This document shows, piece after piece, positions 38,480-48,201 of a DNA stretch of 64,000 bases. The stretch covers positions 62,001 to 126,000 of the forward strand of contig NZ_JADPEG010000002.1 in NCBI RefSeq assembly GCF_015667585.1. Direction: 5' to 3'. Each line of letters begins with the position of its first letter. The first letter of the stretch is position 1. A program made the position numbers and the translations under genes. Source of the stretch: Clostridium sp. D33t1_170424_F3 (lineage in GTDB: Bacteria > Bacillota > Clostridia > Oscillospirales > Acutalibacteraceae). Below the pieces are notes generated by a model that made no database searches, was not told where the DNA came from, and saw only the letters and a program-made list of their open reading frames with translations.

Positions 38480-39187
38480 CCGTTCCGCGCAATATCGATA
38501 CCCCAGCCTGCGGAACGGCCGGATGTTCTCCGGACAGGTTATCGCATGCTCTGCCATATAACGGACCATCTCCCCACGCGCCATTTTGACATAAACGCCT
38601 TTTTCCTTGATCTTGCCCTCGCAGAGCTCGCCAAAGACAGGCGTTACCACCCGCACCGCCTGCGGAACATACGGAAGCACCGCCTTTGCATACTCCTGGG
38701 AGGCCAGATTTACAATCGTCCCGTTCGATTCCTCCAACTGGTCAAACAGGCTGCCGCCCCAAAAATCGTACAGATTTTTGCAGAAAGACGTTTTCATCTT
38801 CGCCTGCATCTCCAGCCGGTAGGGAACGACGCCGTCAAACGGCCGCAACACACCATAAAAACCAGAGAGGATCCGCACGCGCGCTTCCAGATACGCATAC
38901 TGCGGTTCGGTGAAAAGATGCGGCGCCATATATTGATATTGGATTCCTTCATAGCTTAAAAGCGCGGGCGTCAGATTCCGGCGCAGCTGCATCTTCCGGT
39001 AGCGGTCAAAATTCAACCGTGCAATCGCATCGTTGCAGCCGAGCAGTTTTTTCAGCTCCTCATACGGAAGATTCTGCAAATACCGCATTAACTGTTCCGT
39101 CCGCTCCAACAACGCGGGCAGCCGGCGCGGCTCTAAAAAGTCCACGTCGGCGTTCATTTTTTTCGCTGGCGAGAGCAGAATTTTCAT
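38447..39187 (-). CDS. yaaA: YaaA/DUF328 family protein
   Basis: 246 residues from the ATG at 39187, which overlaps the stop of the DUF3783 gene in an ATGA junction. The start MKILLSPAKKM, the GFYGVLRPFDGVVPYRLEM block and the NLASQEYAKAV segment are the YaaA/DUF328 signatures. E. coli YaaA lowers free iron and protects DNA under peroxide stress and binds DNA in vitro; the biochemical mechanism is open. It is co-transcribed with the DUF3783 gene. Confidence 0.92.
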   Translation of the reverse strand: MKILLSPAKKMNADVDFLEPRRLPALLERTEQLMRYLQNLPYEELKKLLGCNDAIARLNFDRYRKMQLRRNLTPALLSYEGIQYQYMAPHLFTEPQYAYLEARVRILSGFYGVLRPFDGVVPYRLEMQAKMKTSFCKNLYDFWGGSLFDQLEESNGTIVNLASQEYAKAVLPYVPQAVRVVTPVFGELCEGKIKEKGVYVKMARGEMVRYMAEHAITCPENIRPFRRLGYRYCAERSNDSVFVFLR

Positions 39188-39582
39188 GGGGTTTCCGGCC
39201 CGTGCGCCTGTCCGCCCTGCGTCATCGCTTCCCGTTCCTTCAGCAGCTCTTCCCGAAGCTGAATGGAATTCCACGCTGCATTATGGGGCGTATAAATCGC
39301 TTTCAGCGCCACCGGCGTAATTTTATGCCGGCGGAAGCCCTGCAAAAAAGCATCCAGCAAACCGTTGGTAAAATGGACCAGCAAAAGCATTTCGTCGGTA
39401 AAGACGGCGTTCTCCGGTGTGCGGCCCGTCGGTTCCATCTGCCCGGACAATACCGCCAGCGGTTCGGCGTATTCCTCCGGTTTGACCGAACGGACGCGGA
39501 TTTTCATCAGCAGGCACATGCGTTTGATTTGGCTCCCCTTCGGGGTATCCAGGTTGTAAAGAAATACGGTGGGCGTCTGCAT
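39184..39582 (-). CDS. DUF3783 family protein
   Basis: 132 residues from the ATG at 39582, seven bases after GGGGAGG. The sequence MQTPTVFLYNLDTPKG, then IKRMCLLMKIRVRSVKPEEY and LLLVHFTNGLLDAFLQGFRR match DUF3783, a small Firmicutes family of unknown function. It is translationally coupled to yaaA, suggesting a joint stress role, but that is inference. Confidence 0.8.
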   Translation of the reverse strand: MQTPTVFLYNLDTPKGSQIKRMCLLMKIRVRSVKPEEYAEPLAVLSGQMEPTGRTPENAVFTDEMLLLVHFTNGLLDAFLQGFRRHKITPVALKAIYTPHNAAWNSIQLREELLKEREAMTQGGQAHGPETP

Positions 39583-39684
39583 GATAAGTCCTCCCCTGTG
39601 TTTCATTTCCTCCATCATAGCATCCTGTTCTTAAAAATGCAACTGATTCTCAATTTAAAGCCCGCAGAAACTGTCGAAACAGCC

Positions 39685-39713
39685 TTGAATTTTTGCCTGC
39701 AACGCGATACAAT
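39685..39713 (+). promoter_or_regulatory. Sigma-A promoter for the DUF1015 gene, followed by a leader hairpin
   Basis: TTGAAT (39685-39690), 17 bp, TACAAT (39708-39713). Immediately downstream, 39729-39754 forms a hairpin (CCATCCATATGGATGG core) followed by CTTCTTCTTT, a possible attenuator before the ATG at 39814. Confidence 0.65.
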
Positions 39714-39813
39714 AGATACAAATTCCGGGAAGACCATCCATATGGATGGCCTTCTTCTTTGTGCCGCAGCCTGGCCGTCGTGCGCAGGCAATCCAAAAGT
39801 AGGGAGAAATGAT

Positions 39814-41070
39814 ATGAACGGTTTGGGTTTTTATCCCGCAGAGACCCTTTTGCCCGCAAACGCGGATTTGACCAAGTGGAGCGTGGTCGCATGCGACCAG
39901 TATACCTCGCAGCCGGATTACTGGCAGGAGGTGGAGCAGTTTGTCGGCGAAGCGCCTTCCACCCTGCGTATGATCGTGCCGGAACTCTATCTGGAGGAAG
40001 ATGGCGTGGAACAGCGGATCGCGGACGTCAACGACGCGATGGACCGCTATCTGGCTTCCGATCTGTTCCGCGTAACAGATCAATTCCTGTATGTGGAACG
40101 CACCCTGCGCGATGGGAAGCTACGCCGCGGACTGATGGGCGTGGTCGATCTGGAGCAGTACGACTTCACCAAGGGCTCTGAATCCCTGATCCGCGCGACG
40201 GAGGGCACCGTATTGGAGCGCATCCCGCCCCGCGTCAAGGTGCGTGAGGACGCCTCCCTGGAATGCCCGCATATCATGCTGCTGATCGACGACCCCGCAA
40301 AGACTGTAATTGAGCCCATTGCGGACCGCGTGGGCGATTTGGAAGAGGTCTACCGGTTTGATTTGATGCAGGACAGCGGTTCCATCGCCGGATACCAGTG
40401 CGACGACGCCGAATCCATGCGCATCCTCGGCGCGCTGGGCGAACTGGCCGACCCGGAATCGTTCAACCGGCGCTACGGCCTGCAAGGGAAATCTCCCCTG
40501 CTGTTTGCAGTGGGCGACGGGAACCACTCCCTGGCGACGGCAAAAACCTGCTACGAAAACCTGAAAAAGACCCTGCCGGAAGAAGAATACCGCGCGCATC
40601 CGGCCCGTTACGCATTGGTGGAAGTGGTCAACCTGCACGACGCTTCCCTGGAATTCGAGCCGATCCACCGCGTCGTCTTCGACGTGGACGAGGAAAAGCT
40701 TCTGGCAGCGCTGGAAGCACAGTGCGGCTCCGCAGGCGGCCAGCGCGTTATGGTCTGCAACAACGGCCAAAAGAAGGAACTTCGCTTTAACGCGGCTGTC
40801 TCCAACCTGCCGGTCGGCACACTGCAATCGTTCCTGGATGCTTATATCGCAGAAAACGGCGGCCGGGTCGACTACATTCATGGGAATGAAGTGGTCGAGG
40901 AGCTCTCCGCCAAACCCGGCAATGTCGGCTTCCTGCTGGAGGCCATGCCGAAGGAAGAGCTGTTTAAAACCGTCGTACTGGACGGCGCGCTCCCGCGCAA
41001 GACGTTTTCAATGGGACACGCCTGGGATAAACGCTTTTATCTGGAAGGCAGAAAAATCAAAGCTGAATAA
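39814..41070 (+). CDS. DUF1015 family protein (SerK-like fold)
   Basis: 418 residues from the ATG at 39814 with AGGGAG upstream. Markers of DUF1015 are the N-terminal FYPAETLLP, ADLTKWSVVACDQYTSQPDY, the central FAVGDGNHSLATAK, and PIHRVVFDV. The domain resembles the ParB/Srx-like fold of archaeal serine kinase SerK, which makes O-phosphoserine, but bacterial members are untested and the serine kinase role is only a possibility. A strong terminator ends it. Confidence 0.85.
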   Translation: MNGLGFYPAETLLPANADLTKWSVVACDQYTSQPDYWQEVEQFVGEAPSTLRMIVPELYLEEDGVEQRIADVNDAMDRYLASDLFRVTDQFLYVERTLRDGKLRRGLMGVVDLEQYDFTKGSESLIRATEGTVLERIPPRVKVREDASLECPHIMLLIDDPAKTVIEPIADRVGDLEEVYRFDLMQDSGSIAGYQCDDAESMRILGALGELADPESFNRRYGLQGKSPLLFAVGDGNHSLATAKTCYENLKKTLPEEEYRAHPARYALVEVVNLHDASLEFEPIHRVVFDVDEEKLLAALEAQCGSAGGQRVMVCNNGQKKELRFNAAVSNLPVGTLQSFLDAYIAENGGRVDYIHGNEVVEELSAKPGNVGFLLEAMPKEELFKTVVLDGALPRKTFSMGHAWDKRFYLEGRKIKAE

Positions 41071-41082
41071 TGGGCCGAAAGA

Positions 41083-41128
41083 GCCTGCCGCGGAATGGGA
41101 AACGTTCCGCGGCAGGCCTTTTATTTTT
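41083..41128 (+). terminator. Intrinsic terminator after the DUF1015 gene
   Basis: GCCTGCCGCGGAA pairs with TTCCGCGGCAGGC, then CTTTTATTTTTT. Confidence 0.92.
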
Positions 41129-41229
41129 TCCATCTTCACCGTTCTTCCATCAGAATATCGAACGCAAAGCCATCGCATGACCCTCAATATTCACTAAAAA
41201 TTCTAAAATGCATTTTTTAATGATGTAAA

Positions 41230-41258
41230 TTGACAAAAATTTTTATACATGTTTTAAT
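41230..41258 (+). promoter_or_regulatory. Promoter and structured leader of the large glycoside hydrolase gene
   Basis: TTGACA (41230-41235), 17 bp, TTTAAT (41253-41258). The leader of about 215 nt holds a short frame with a good ribosome site (ATG 41347, 21 codons, stop at 41410) and a hairpin GCAGACGG/CCGTCTGC (41434-41456) ending 15 bases before the GGAGGGG site. Confidence 0.6.
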
Positions 41259-41481
41259 AAAAAGGATACTGTTCACACAGTAAACGATAGATTTTCTAAT
41301 CTGCATTATTTAATTGAACAAATCTGTCCCGGAAAGGAAGTGAAAAATGCGCGCGTCTACAAGGATAAACCGGAAGTTGAGAAAACCGCAGTACATCATC
41401 CCAATACAATGAAGCAAGGGATTGATCCGAACTGCAGACGGAATCAGACCGTCTGCGCTTACGTGTTATGGAGGGGAAAAT

Positions 41482-44400
41482 TTGAAAAGAAATCGATTTA
41501 GAGAAAAACTCACGGCGTTCGTATGCGCCGCCGCCCTGCTGGTCAGCAGTATCCCGGTGTCGCTTTCACAGGCAGCGGTCCGGGAAGATCAATCGGTCAG
41601 GGTACCCCAATTCCTGATGGAGGCCACCGCTTCCAGCCAGGAGGAAACCAGCGACACCTGTTACGCCTCTATGGCGGTCGACGGCAACGCCGCGTCCATA
41701 TGGCACACCCAATGGAGCGCTACGCCGCCATCCCCGCACTGGATTGCCGTAGACCTGGGACGTATTGTGGAAATCTCCAGGCTGACTTATCTGCCAAGAC
41801 AGGACGGCAACCAGAACGGCTATGTCAAAAAGTATGAAATTTCCGTCAGTAACGACGGACAGACCTATACAAAAGCGGCAGAAGGCGACTGGATTGCCGA
41901 CATGACGGAAAAGGAGGCCGTTTTGCAGACGCCGGTAAGCGGCCGTTATGTAAAACTGCAAGCCGTCAGCGCTTCCATGATGTCCTGTGCAGAGCTGAAC
42001 ATTTACGCGTCCTCCAGCCCTTACACACCGCTCTGGAACAGCATTGACGAGACGGAACGCTTTCTCGCGGGAACGGAAACCGGCAGCCAGCCGAACCAGT
42101 ACCCGCAGGACGCCGCGGATGCATTAAATCGGGCCATTGAAGACGCCAAGCTGAAAGCGGTCTCCCTGCCGGAATCCGATCCGGAAGGGATCCAGACGGC
42201 GGCGGACGCGCTGCGCACCGCACTGGACGCATTCCATCACGCGCGCATTACATACACCAAAGAGCAGCTTGCCGCTCTCGCAGAGCAGGCGAACACACTT
42301 AACGACGGCACGCCCGCCGGCGAAGCGGACGGCGAGGCCTCCGAACAGGCAAAGCGGGATTTCCAGTCCGTGCTGCACGAGACAGAAGCCGTTTTGAACA
42401 ACAGCGAGGCGGACAAGGAAACCGTTCATCTGGCATACGAAACGCTGGTACAGGCGATGGAGACCTTCAAAGACCGCATCGTGACCAGCCTGAAATCCCT
42501 CGCGGGCGTCTGGGAGCTGAAGCTGGGCGCCTATTCCGCTGACGACGGCGCGTTGTCCGACACCTGTGTGCTCCCCGGCACGCTGGATGAAAACAGGAAG
42601 GGCAATTTGAATACGTCGGTCAACACCAACCGCCTCAGCTGCAAGTACACCTACACCGGCGACGCGGTCTATCAGAAGCAGGTCTTTATCCCGCAGAATT
42701 GGGAGGGCAAACATGTAACCTTCCTGATGGAGCGCACAAAGAACACCCGCGTCTGGGTCAACGGACAGGAACAGACCGACTGCAACGCCAACAATACGCT
42801 GGGCGTCGCACAGGAGTATACATTGACCGGCCTGGTCCCCGGACAGGAAAACACACTGACCGTTCAGGTGCGCAACACCGATTATCCGGTCGGCACCGGC
42901 TGCCATATGCTGACGGAAGAAACCGTAACCAACTGGAACGGCATTTTGGGCAAGATCGAGCTGAAAGCCGCTGATCCGGTCTTCCTCAAGGACGTCCGGG
43001 TTTATCCGAATATTCAGGACCACACCGCCACGGTTAAAGCCGTCGTCGCAAACGACACCGGCGCGGCGGTCAGCGGCAGTTTAACTTTAAACGCGCAGAG
43101 CTACAATCACGACGGAGCGCCGCACATCGTTCCGCAGATGGTTCAGGCGTTCTCTCTGGAGGACAGCGAAGCAGAGATGGAAATCACCATCACCTATGCA
43201 ATGGGTGAAAACGTCCGTCTCTGGTCGGAATTTGATCCCTCCATGTACCGCCTGACCGTAGACCTGGCGGCCAACGGTGCAGCCGATTCCTCAGCGGAAA
43301 ACTTTGGCATGCGTGAGTTTAAAACCTCCGGCACCAAATTCACCATCAACGGCCTCACCACCTTCATGCGCGGCGAGGGCAACTCCGCCGTGTTCCCGCT
43401 CACCGGGTATCCGTACATGACCAAGGCGGAATGGATTGATTTCTTCACCAAGGCGCAGGATTTGGGCATCAACTTCTTCCGTTTCCATTCCTGGACGCCG
43501 CCCGAAGCGGCGTTTGAAGCAGCGGACGAGCTCGGCATCTACATGCAGCCCGAGCTGTACGGCTTTGGCGGAACACCGTTCAACGAGTATTACAGCGAAG
43601 AAGCCGTCCGCATCCTGGAATACCTGGCGAATCATCCATCGTTCGTCATGTTTGCCTGGGGCAACGAGCTGAACACCACCGGCAGCAACCGTGACGGCGC
43701 CAATGCGCTCCGTGAGCTCTGCCGCAGCGTGGACGATACCCGCCTGTACGCGGAAGGCAGCAACAACAACTACTGGGCGCCGTCCCTCAACACAGGGGAC
43801 GATTACTGGACAACCTGCAAAACCAAGGCCAACTCCGATCCGTACCACACCCGCATTTCCTTCTCCTGGGTGGACGCCGCCTCCGGGGGCGCTTTGGAAT
43901 CCATGCAGCCGAACAGCAATTTCACCTATACAAACGCCATCAGCATCGTCGATAAGCCGCTGATGAACCACGAAGCGGGCCAGTACCAGGTGCTTCCGCT
44001 CTTTGACGAAGAAATTCCGAAGTACGAGCCCGGCGTCTTTGAGGCGCGCAACCTGCAATACTACCGCGACCTGATGGAACGCAAAGGCCTGCTCCATATG
44101 AATGAAATCTTCTCCAAAGTTTCCGCGCGCGTCTCCGCCATCGGCTACCGCGCAGATATGGAAACCGCGCTCCGTACCCCCGGCCTCGGCGGCTACCAGC
44201 TGCTCAGCATCCAGGACTTCCCCGGCCAGGGCACGGCGCATGTGGGCATTCTGGACAACTTCATGGAGGACAAACCTGGCGGATTCACCACCGAGCAGTA
44301 CAAGAGCTTCAATGACTCCGTTGTCGTACTGGCGCAGCTACCCAAGCTGGTTTACCGCAACGACCAGGAACTCAGCGGCATGATCTCCGTTGTCAACTAC

Positions 44401-47400
44401 AGCCCGGCGTCGCTCCAGGGCAAAGTGGGACAGTGGAAGCTGAAAAACGGCGACGCGGTCCTCGCAGAGGGGTCTTTTGACGCAATGGACGTCCCGCAGG
44501 GAAGCGTCACCAATCTGGGAACCTTCTCCGCCTCCCTGTCTGATATTACGGACGCCTCCAAACTGACGGTGGAGGTATCCGTGGATTCCATCGGCAGCAA
44601 CAGCTATGACGTCTGGGTGTATCCGCAGCAGATCGATACCGCCGTTCCCGCCGGTGTGATCGTTTCCTCCAATCTGGACGAAGCGACCCTGAACGCACTG
44701 GAAAACGGCGGCAAGGTCCTCTATCTGCCGGAACCTTCTGAAAAGATTATCCCAGACAGCGTCGCGGTCCGCTGGACCACCGATTACTGGAGCAAGATGT
44801 TCCACCGCTCCGACCGGAACGCACACACAATGGGCATGTACGTGCAGAATGAACACCCCATTTTTGCCAATTTCCCAACGGACTTTTTCAGCGACTACCA
44901 GTGGTTCAATCTGATGAAGGGTTCCCGCGCGGTCGTACTGGACAACGCGCCGGCAGATCTGGAACCTCTGGCATGGAACATCGACCACATGGAGTGGAGC
45001 CGCAAATTGGGCAGCCTGTTTGAGGCAAACGTCGGCAAGGGCAAGCTTGTCGTCTGCACCTTCGACCTGCTGAATCAGATGGACGCCTATCCGGAGGCGA
45101 AGCAGCTGTATGCCAGTATCCTCCAATATATGGCGTCTGAAACATTCCAGCCAAAGGCCGTACTGACACAGGAATACCTGACCGATACCTTTAAAGAGCT
45201 CACCAACACCAACGCCTACTCTACAATTGAGGCGGAATCCTATACCGAGGGCAACGGCAGCTTCAAGTCAGAATCCGGCACGACGGAAGACGGCGAAAAG
45301 GCAACCGCGCTCGGCAACATCAACAAGGGCAACTGGCTGCGCTATGAAAAAGTGGAATTCGGCCTCAACGGCTGTTCCACCATCACCCTGAACGGCGCGA
45401 ACGCCAACAGCTACGACGCCGTACTGGAGCTGCGTACCGGCTCCTCCACCGGCCCGCTGATCGCTACCCTGCATTTCAAGAACACCGGTTCGTGGAGCCA
45501 GTACAAATCCCAGACCTTTGATATTCCGCGCATCTCCGGCCTGAACGACGTTGTTCTGGTCTCACAGAACGGCGGCATCGCGTTCAACTCCTTCTGGTTT
45601 GGTGAAGGCTCCACGCAATACGTCAGCGCATATGAAAAGCTGGAGCCGGAATCCGCGGCGGGCGACATCACCATCACCGACATCGACGGCGGAAGCCACG
45701 TCATCATGCAGAACTATGTCAGCGCCATCACAGACCGGGTGGAAATCCGGTTCAACCATGTGGAATTCGGCGCATATGGTTCCAAAGACGTGACAATACA
45801 AGGACGTTCCCTGAACGGCAAGGATGTCAGCGGCTACCTGCGCTATGAAGATGCGGGCGAAGAAACAACCATTCCCTTTATCTTCAAAGCCGGGGAAGGC
45901 GAATCCTACGAGCTCTCTTCGGAGACCTTCTTTAAGCAGACTTTCAAAGCAAAGGGCATCAAAGGCGCGCAGAATCTGGTGATCGGATTCGATCCGGGTA
46001 CCAGCTTTGACCTCGAAGCACTGCTCTTTACCGGATACACCAGCGAACCCGTTGTAAATCCCGATTATGTGAACGCAATGAACGAAGCGCGGGAGAAGCT
46101 GGCAGCGGTGGAAAACCGTCCCCTGCTGTACACAGAGGCGTCGTGGCAGATGTTCACTGTAGCCTACGAAGAAGCGTCCCAGGCCGATATGGACGATAAC
46201 GACGCGATCGCCGCTGCGGCAAAGAAACTGCAGGGCGCGCTGGACAGTCTGGTATTGACCGGGAAGAGCAAATCCGCATACACAATCACCTATGCCCGGA
46301 ATTACGACGAAGTCGACGGCAGTGTGAAGCTGGAACGTGCGGAACCGGATCAGGTCGTCGGCGGCTTTGACAAGGGAGAAACGCTCATCTACAAGGGCCT
46401 CGACTTCGGCGGCTCCGGCGCGATGAAACTGACGGTCCGCGCCGCCAATGGACGCAGCGACTCGGAAAAGGAAAAAGAAGCCGTCCTGCGCTTCCGTTAT
46501 GGAACCGGCGAGAACGACTATGCGGACGTCCGAATTCTGCAAACCGGCGGCTGGGGCGCCGCCAACGACAGAGACTTTACCGTGGATATTTCGCCCGAAT
46601 TATTCAACGGCGTAAAAGACATTTCCCTTCAGCTGGTTGAGGGCGCGGTTGCGCTGCATTCCTTTGTATTTGAGGAAGCTGTTGTTACAGATCCGCAGCT
46701 GCTGAACGTGCAGTGGAACCCGAGCCAGGCAGATGTGGAAATTACCGGCGAAGCAGACGTGATTCTCGACGGCAACGGCATCTACGGCGCGACAGTGGTT
46801 CCGGGTACGAAGCTGACCTTCACCTTCACCCCGGCGAACAGCCCGTTTGCGAGCGCAAAGCTGAACGGTGCCGATATCCCGTTTGAGGCCGACGGCTTTA
46901 CCTACACCTATATCATGCCGAACGACAAGACCGTTCTGCGCTTCACTTTCACCAGCGTGAACAAGGACGTTCTGGAATCCCTGCTGGAAAAGGCGAACGA
47001 AGTGACCGACGAGCAGCTCAACAAACTCGTCGAATCCGTGCGCAAGAAGTTTATTTCGGCGCGCGACAATGCAAAGACTGTTTATGAAAGCGATAAGGCG
47101 ACCCAGGACGAAGTGAACGAAGCCTGGAAAGAATTGCTCAACGCGATGCATTACCTCTCCTTTGAGGAAGGCACCAAAGACAAGCTAGAATACTGGCTCG
47201 ACTACGCGGCGCAGCTTGACCTGGACAACTTTACTCCGAAGAGCCAGGAGGGCTACACGGAAGCGCTCGCCTATGCACAGGAAGTCTATGACGACGAGGG
47301 CGAGACACTGAAGGCGGAAGTCGAGAAGGCGGCAAAGAACCTGCACGAAGCGATCCTGCGCCTGGAGTTCAAGGCAAACACGGAAACGTTGGAAGCCTTT

Positions 47401-48201
47401 GTGAAGCAGGCACAGGAGATTGAAATCGACAAGTATCTGGACGGCCCGGAGAAAGACAAGTTCAATGAGATTCTCCCGCAGGCGGAAGCCCTTCTGGAAG
47501 ACGCGAACGCGACCCAGAAGCAGGTGGACGAGATGGCGGACGCCCTGTACGAGGCAATGATGAACCTGCGTATGATTCCGGACAAGGAAGCGCTGAAAGC
47601 CCTGATCGACGAGTCTGAAGCGCTCAACCCGGAGGATTACACCGCGGCAAGCTATGCGATCCTGCGCGCGGCGCTGAATACCGCACTAAACGTCTACGAA
47701 GACGAGAACGCCACGCAGGAGGAAATCACGGCAGTCTGCGCAACGGTGGAGAAGGCCCGCGCGGGCCTGGTTCCGGCAGACAAGCCGGAAGAGCCGGCGA
47801 AACCCAGCAACAAGCCGTCCAACAGCGGCAGTTCCGGCAGCAAGAAGCCGGTTGGCAACGTTTCCGGCGCGGGAACGGCAGTCGCCGTGACCAATCCGGT
47901 GGTCAGCGCGGCACAGAACGTGATGGGCCAGAAGTCCGTCTGTTCCGATACCACAGCAAACTTCACCTTGAAGAGAGGCAGCGCCTACTGCTTCAAGATG
48001 ACGGTTGTCAACGGAAGCAGTGCGGCCCCGAACTTCACCGTGGGCGACGGCAATGTGCTCAAGACGCAGTTTGTGGCGAAGATTGGCAACGACTGCTATT
48101 ACAGAATCTGGGCGGTCGGCACACCCGGCCAGAGCACCGGCGTGTACACTACAATGTCTGGAGAGAAAGAACAGCAGCATTGTGTGGTAACAGTTGGCTG
48201 A
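41482..48201 (+). CDS. Secreted multidomain glycoside hydrolase (GH2-like) with CBMs, FIVAR repeats and an unknown C-terminal domain
   Basis: 2,239 residues from a TTG at 41482, five bases after GGAGGGGAAAAT. A signal peptide covers residues 1-31. In order: a discoidin/CBM32-like domain (44-178), a helical FIVAR-like region (180-336), GH2 sugar-binding and Ig-like domains (337-610), a TIM barrel (610-940), beta domains, CBM6/35-like modules (about 1237-1380, 1383-1523 and 1597-1733), an Ig-like domain and FIVAR repeats (1827-2096), a Ser/Gly/Lys linker, and the C-terminal domain (2150-2239). Catalytic acid Glu729 (WGNELN) and nucleophile Glu831 (NHEAGQY) fit clan GH-A. The substrate is not known. 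There is no LPXTG or S-layer motif, so the C-terminal domain may hold it at the surface. Confidence 0.85.
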   Translation: MKRNRFREKLTAFVCAAALLVSSIPVSLSQAAVREDQSVRVPQFLMEATASSQEETSDTCYASMAVDGNAASIWHTQWSATPPSPHWIAVDLGRIVEISRLTYLPRQDGNQNGYVKKYEISVSNDGQTYTKAAEGDWIADMTEKEAVLQTPVSGRYVKLQAVSASMMSCAELNIYASSSPYTPLWNSIDETERFLAGTETGSQPNQYPQDAADALNRAIEDAKLKAVSLPESDPEGIQTAADALRTALDAFHHARITYTKEQLAALAEQANTLNDGTPAGEADGEASEQAKRDFQSVLHETEAVLNNSEADKETVHLAYETLVQAMETFKDRIVTSLKSLAGVWELKLGAYSADDGALSDTCVLPGTLDENRKGNLNTSVNTNRLSCKYTYTGDAVYQKQVFIPQNWEGKHVTFLMERTKNTRVWVNGQEQTDCNANNTLGVAQEYTLTGLVPGQENTLTVQVRNTDYPVGTGCHMLTEETVTNWNGILGKIELKAADPVFLKDVRVYPNIQDHTATVKAVVANDTGAAVSGSLTLNAQSYNHDGAPHIVPQMVQAFSLEDSEAEMEITITYAMGENVRLWSEFDPSMYRLTVDLAANGAADSSAENFGMREFKTSGTKFTINGLTTFMRGEGNSAVFPLTGYPYMTKAEWIDFFTKAQDLGINFFRFHSWTPPEAAFEAADELGIYMQPELYGFGGTPFNEYYSEEAVRILEYLANHPSFVMFAWGNELNTTGSNRDGANALRELCRSVDDTRLYAEGSNNNYWAPSLNTGDDYWTTCKTKANSDPYHTRISFSWVDAASGGALESMQPNSNFTYTNAISIVDKPLMNHEAGQYQVLPLFDEEIPKYEPGVFEARNLQYYRDLMERKGLLHMNEIFSKVSARVSAIGYRADMETALRTPGLGGYQLLSIQDFPGQGTAHVGILDNFMEDKPGGFTTEQYKSFNDSVVVLAQLPKLVYRNDQELSGMISVVNYSPASLQGKVGQWKLKNGDAVLAEGSFDAMDVPQGSVTNLGTFSASLSDITDASKLTVEVSVDSIGSNSYDVWVYPQQIDTAVPAGVIVSSNLDEATLNALENGGKVLYLPEPSEKIIPDSVAVRWTTDYWSKMFHRSDRNAHTMGMYVQNEHPIFANFPTDFFSDYQWFNLMKGSRAVVLDNAPADLEPLAWNIDHMEWSRKLGSLFEANVGKGKLVVCTFDLLNQMDAYPEAKQLYASILQYMASETFQPKAVLTQEYLTDTFKELTNTNAYSTIEAESYTEGNGSFKSESGTTEDGEKATALGNINKGNWLRYEKVEFGLNGCSTITLNGANANSYDAVLELRTGSSTGPLIATLHFKNTGSWSQYKSQTFDIPRISGLNDVVLVSQNGGIAFNSFWFGEGSTQYVSAYEKLEPESAAGDITITDIDGGSHVIMQNYVSAITDRVEIRFNHVEFGAYGSKDVTIQGRSLNGKDVSGYLRYEDAGEETTIPFIFKAGEGESYELSSETFFKQTFKAKGIKGAQNLVIGFDPGTSFDLEALLFTGYTSEPVVNPDYVNAMNEAREKLAAVENRPLLYTEASWQMFTVAYEEASQADMDDNDAIAAAAKKLQGALDSLVLTGKSKSAYTITYARNYDEVDGSVKLERAEPDQVVGGFDKGETLIYKGLDFGGSGAMKLTVRAANGRSDSEKEKEAVLRFRYGTGENDYADVRILQTGGWGAANDRDFTVDISPELFNGVKDISLQLVEGAVALHSFVFEEAVVTDPQLLNVQWNPSQADVEITGEADVILDGNGIYGATVVPGTKLTFTFTPANSPFASAKLNGADIPFEADGFTYTYIMPNDKTVLRFTFTSVNKDVLESLLEKANEVTDEQLNKLVESVRKKFISARDNAKTVYESDKATQDEVNEAWKELLNAMHYLSFEEGTKDKLEYWLDYAAQLDLDNFTPKSQEGYTEALAYAQEVYDDEGETLKAEVEKAAKNLHEAILRLEFKANTETLEAFVKQAQEIEIDKYLDGPEKDKFNEILPQAEALLEDANATQKQVDEMADALYEAMMNLRMIPDKEALKALIDESEALNPEDYTAASYAILRAALNTALNVYEDENATQEEITAVCATVEKARAGLVPADKPEEPAKPSNKPSNSGSSGSKKPVGNVSGAGTAVAVTNPVVSAAQNVMGQKSVCSDTTANFTLKRGSAYCFKMTVVNGSSAAPNFTVGDGNVLKTQFVAKIGNDCYYRIWAVGTPGQSTGVYTTMSGEKEQQHCVVTVG

